Positions 6,461-7,168 of a stretch of 7,168 nt of DNA are shown one piece after another (the stretch's first letter is position 1; every line of letters begins with the position of its first letter). Origin of the DNA: Planctomycetaceae bacterium (GTDB taxonomy: Bacteria > Planctomycetota > Planctomycetia > Pirellulales > UBA1268); NCBI GenBank assembly GCA_947464585.1, contig CANHYS010000099.1, positions 1 to 7,168 of the forward strand, given 5' to 3'. Under the pieces are notes generated by a model that was not told where the DNA came from, searched no databases, and was given only the letters and a program-made list of their open reading frames with translations. The translations under genes were made by a program, and so were the position numbers.

Positions 6461-7168
6461 ATGACCATGCCGAAACGAATCGTTCTCACCGCCGCTCTCA
6501 TCAGCGGCATGACGTTCCCCGCGGCCCACGCGCAGCTTCTCCCCACCACGGGGAGCGTCGCATCGAGGCTCGGCCCGCTCGAACTGGAGAACGGCTACCC
6601 CACCGATGCCACCGTCGCGAAAGTCTTCGAAGACATCGACTTTCAGCGGGCCTGCCAGGCCTACCTCTGGGCCCTGCCGCTGATGGCGATGCAGCAATGG
6701 CAGAGCGAGCACCTCACCAAGTTCGGCGCCGGCAAGATCGACTACGTCGACTACCTCACCTTTCAGGACAAGCTCGGCCTCCTCACGGCCAATGCCACGA
6801 CCCCCTACATCATGGCGTTTCCCAATCTGAAGGAGACCGGCCCGTTGGTCTTCGAGGTGCCCGCCGGCCCCACGGCAGGCGGCTTCACCGATTTCTGGCA
6901 GCGGCCCCTCACCGATTCCGGCCAGACCGGCCCCGACAAGGGCGCAGGTGGAAGGTATCTGATCCTCGGCCCAGATGACCCGGACATGCAGCCGGATGGC
7001 TACCGAGTCTTCCGTTCACCCACGGTGAACGTCTGGTCCGCCCACCGTGTGCTCGATCCCGATCCGGCCAAAGCCAGGCTGCTCATCGACGGGTTGAAGA
7101 TCTATTCCTACAACCAACGCGAAAATCCAACCCCAACCCGACACGTCTCGCCGGCGGGTCGCCCATGG
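6461..7168 (+). CDS. Secreted DUF1254 protein, second tandem copy (partial, 3' end outside window)
   Basis: The frame is open from ATG 6461 to the right edge and gives the first 236 residues. A short signal peptide (MTMPKRIVL, hydrophobic core, AHA before Q25) indicates export. The DUF1254 domain is visible: FQRACQAYLWALPL (61-74) is nearly identical to the preceding protein, followed by GPLVFEVP (127-134), WQRPL (146-150), TGPDKGAGGRYLILGP (156-171) and FRSPTVNVW (184-192). Where the first copy has TPNSDVIY, this one reads TANATTPY (109-116), losing the Pro and the Asp of the family motif, so the two are not simple duplicates. The copies share perhaps a third of their residues by eye over the shown part, pointing to an old duplication. 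A C-terminal DUF1214 domain is expected outside the window but cannot be confirmed. Likely the third gene of the operon starting at 3805. Confidence 0.88.
   Translation, partial: MTMPKRIVLTAALISGMTFPAAHAQLLPTTGSVASRLGPLELENGYPTDATVAKVFEDIDFQRACQAYLWALPLMAMQQWQSEHLTKFGAGKIDYVDYLTFQDKLGLLTANATTPYIMAFPNLKETGPLVFEVPAGPTAGGFTDFWQRPLTDSGQTGPDKGAGGRYLILGPDDPDMQPDGYRVFRSPTVNVWSAHRVLDPDPAKARLLIDGLKIYSYNQRENPTPTRHVSPAGRPW

Overview
This GC-rich, densely coding window most likely comes from a member of the Planctomycetota (Pirellulales-like). That is an inference from three things: a UvrC that ends without its helix-hairpin-helix domain, a secreted protein of unknown family, and secreted DUF1254/DUF1214 proteins in tandem. 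None of these is decisive. There are no RNA genes, mobile elements, CRISPR arrays or prophage signs, so this looks like ordinary chromosome.

Layout. Positions 1-138 hold the last 45 codons of a uvrC-type excinuclease gene on the + strand. A 212-base spacer follows. Then comes a + strand gene (351-1301) for an exported protein of unknown function, starting at GTG. It converges on a - strand alpha-glucan phosphorylase gene (3696 down to 1450). The 148-base convergent gap is packed with inverted repeats, the best of which (1350-1377) looks like a two-way terminator. Upstream of the phosphorylase, a 108-base divergent spacer carries a promoter-like sequence for each strand.

From 3805 to the right edge, three + strand genes appear to form one operon: a divergent acyl-CoA-dehydrogenase-fold protein (3805-4860), a secreted DUF1254/DUF1214 protein (4882-6414), and a second secreted DUF1254 paralogue (6461 to beyond the edge). 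Gaps are 21 and 46 bases, and each DUF1254 gene has a clear Shine-Dalgarno sequence. The first gene has none, and its ATG lies about where transcription would begin from the promoter-like sequence, so its mRNA may be leaderless.

How the genes work together. The phosphorylase fits cytosolic release of glucose-1-phosphate from storage glucan, and UvrC fits nucleotide excision repair. These two are neighbours without an obvious functional link. The three-gene unit pairs a cytosolic flavoprotein-like protein, apparently lacking the usual catalytic glutamate, with two exported paralogues. Its role cannot be read from sequence, and it is the part of the window most worth following up.
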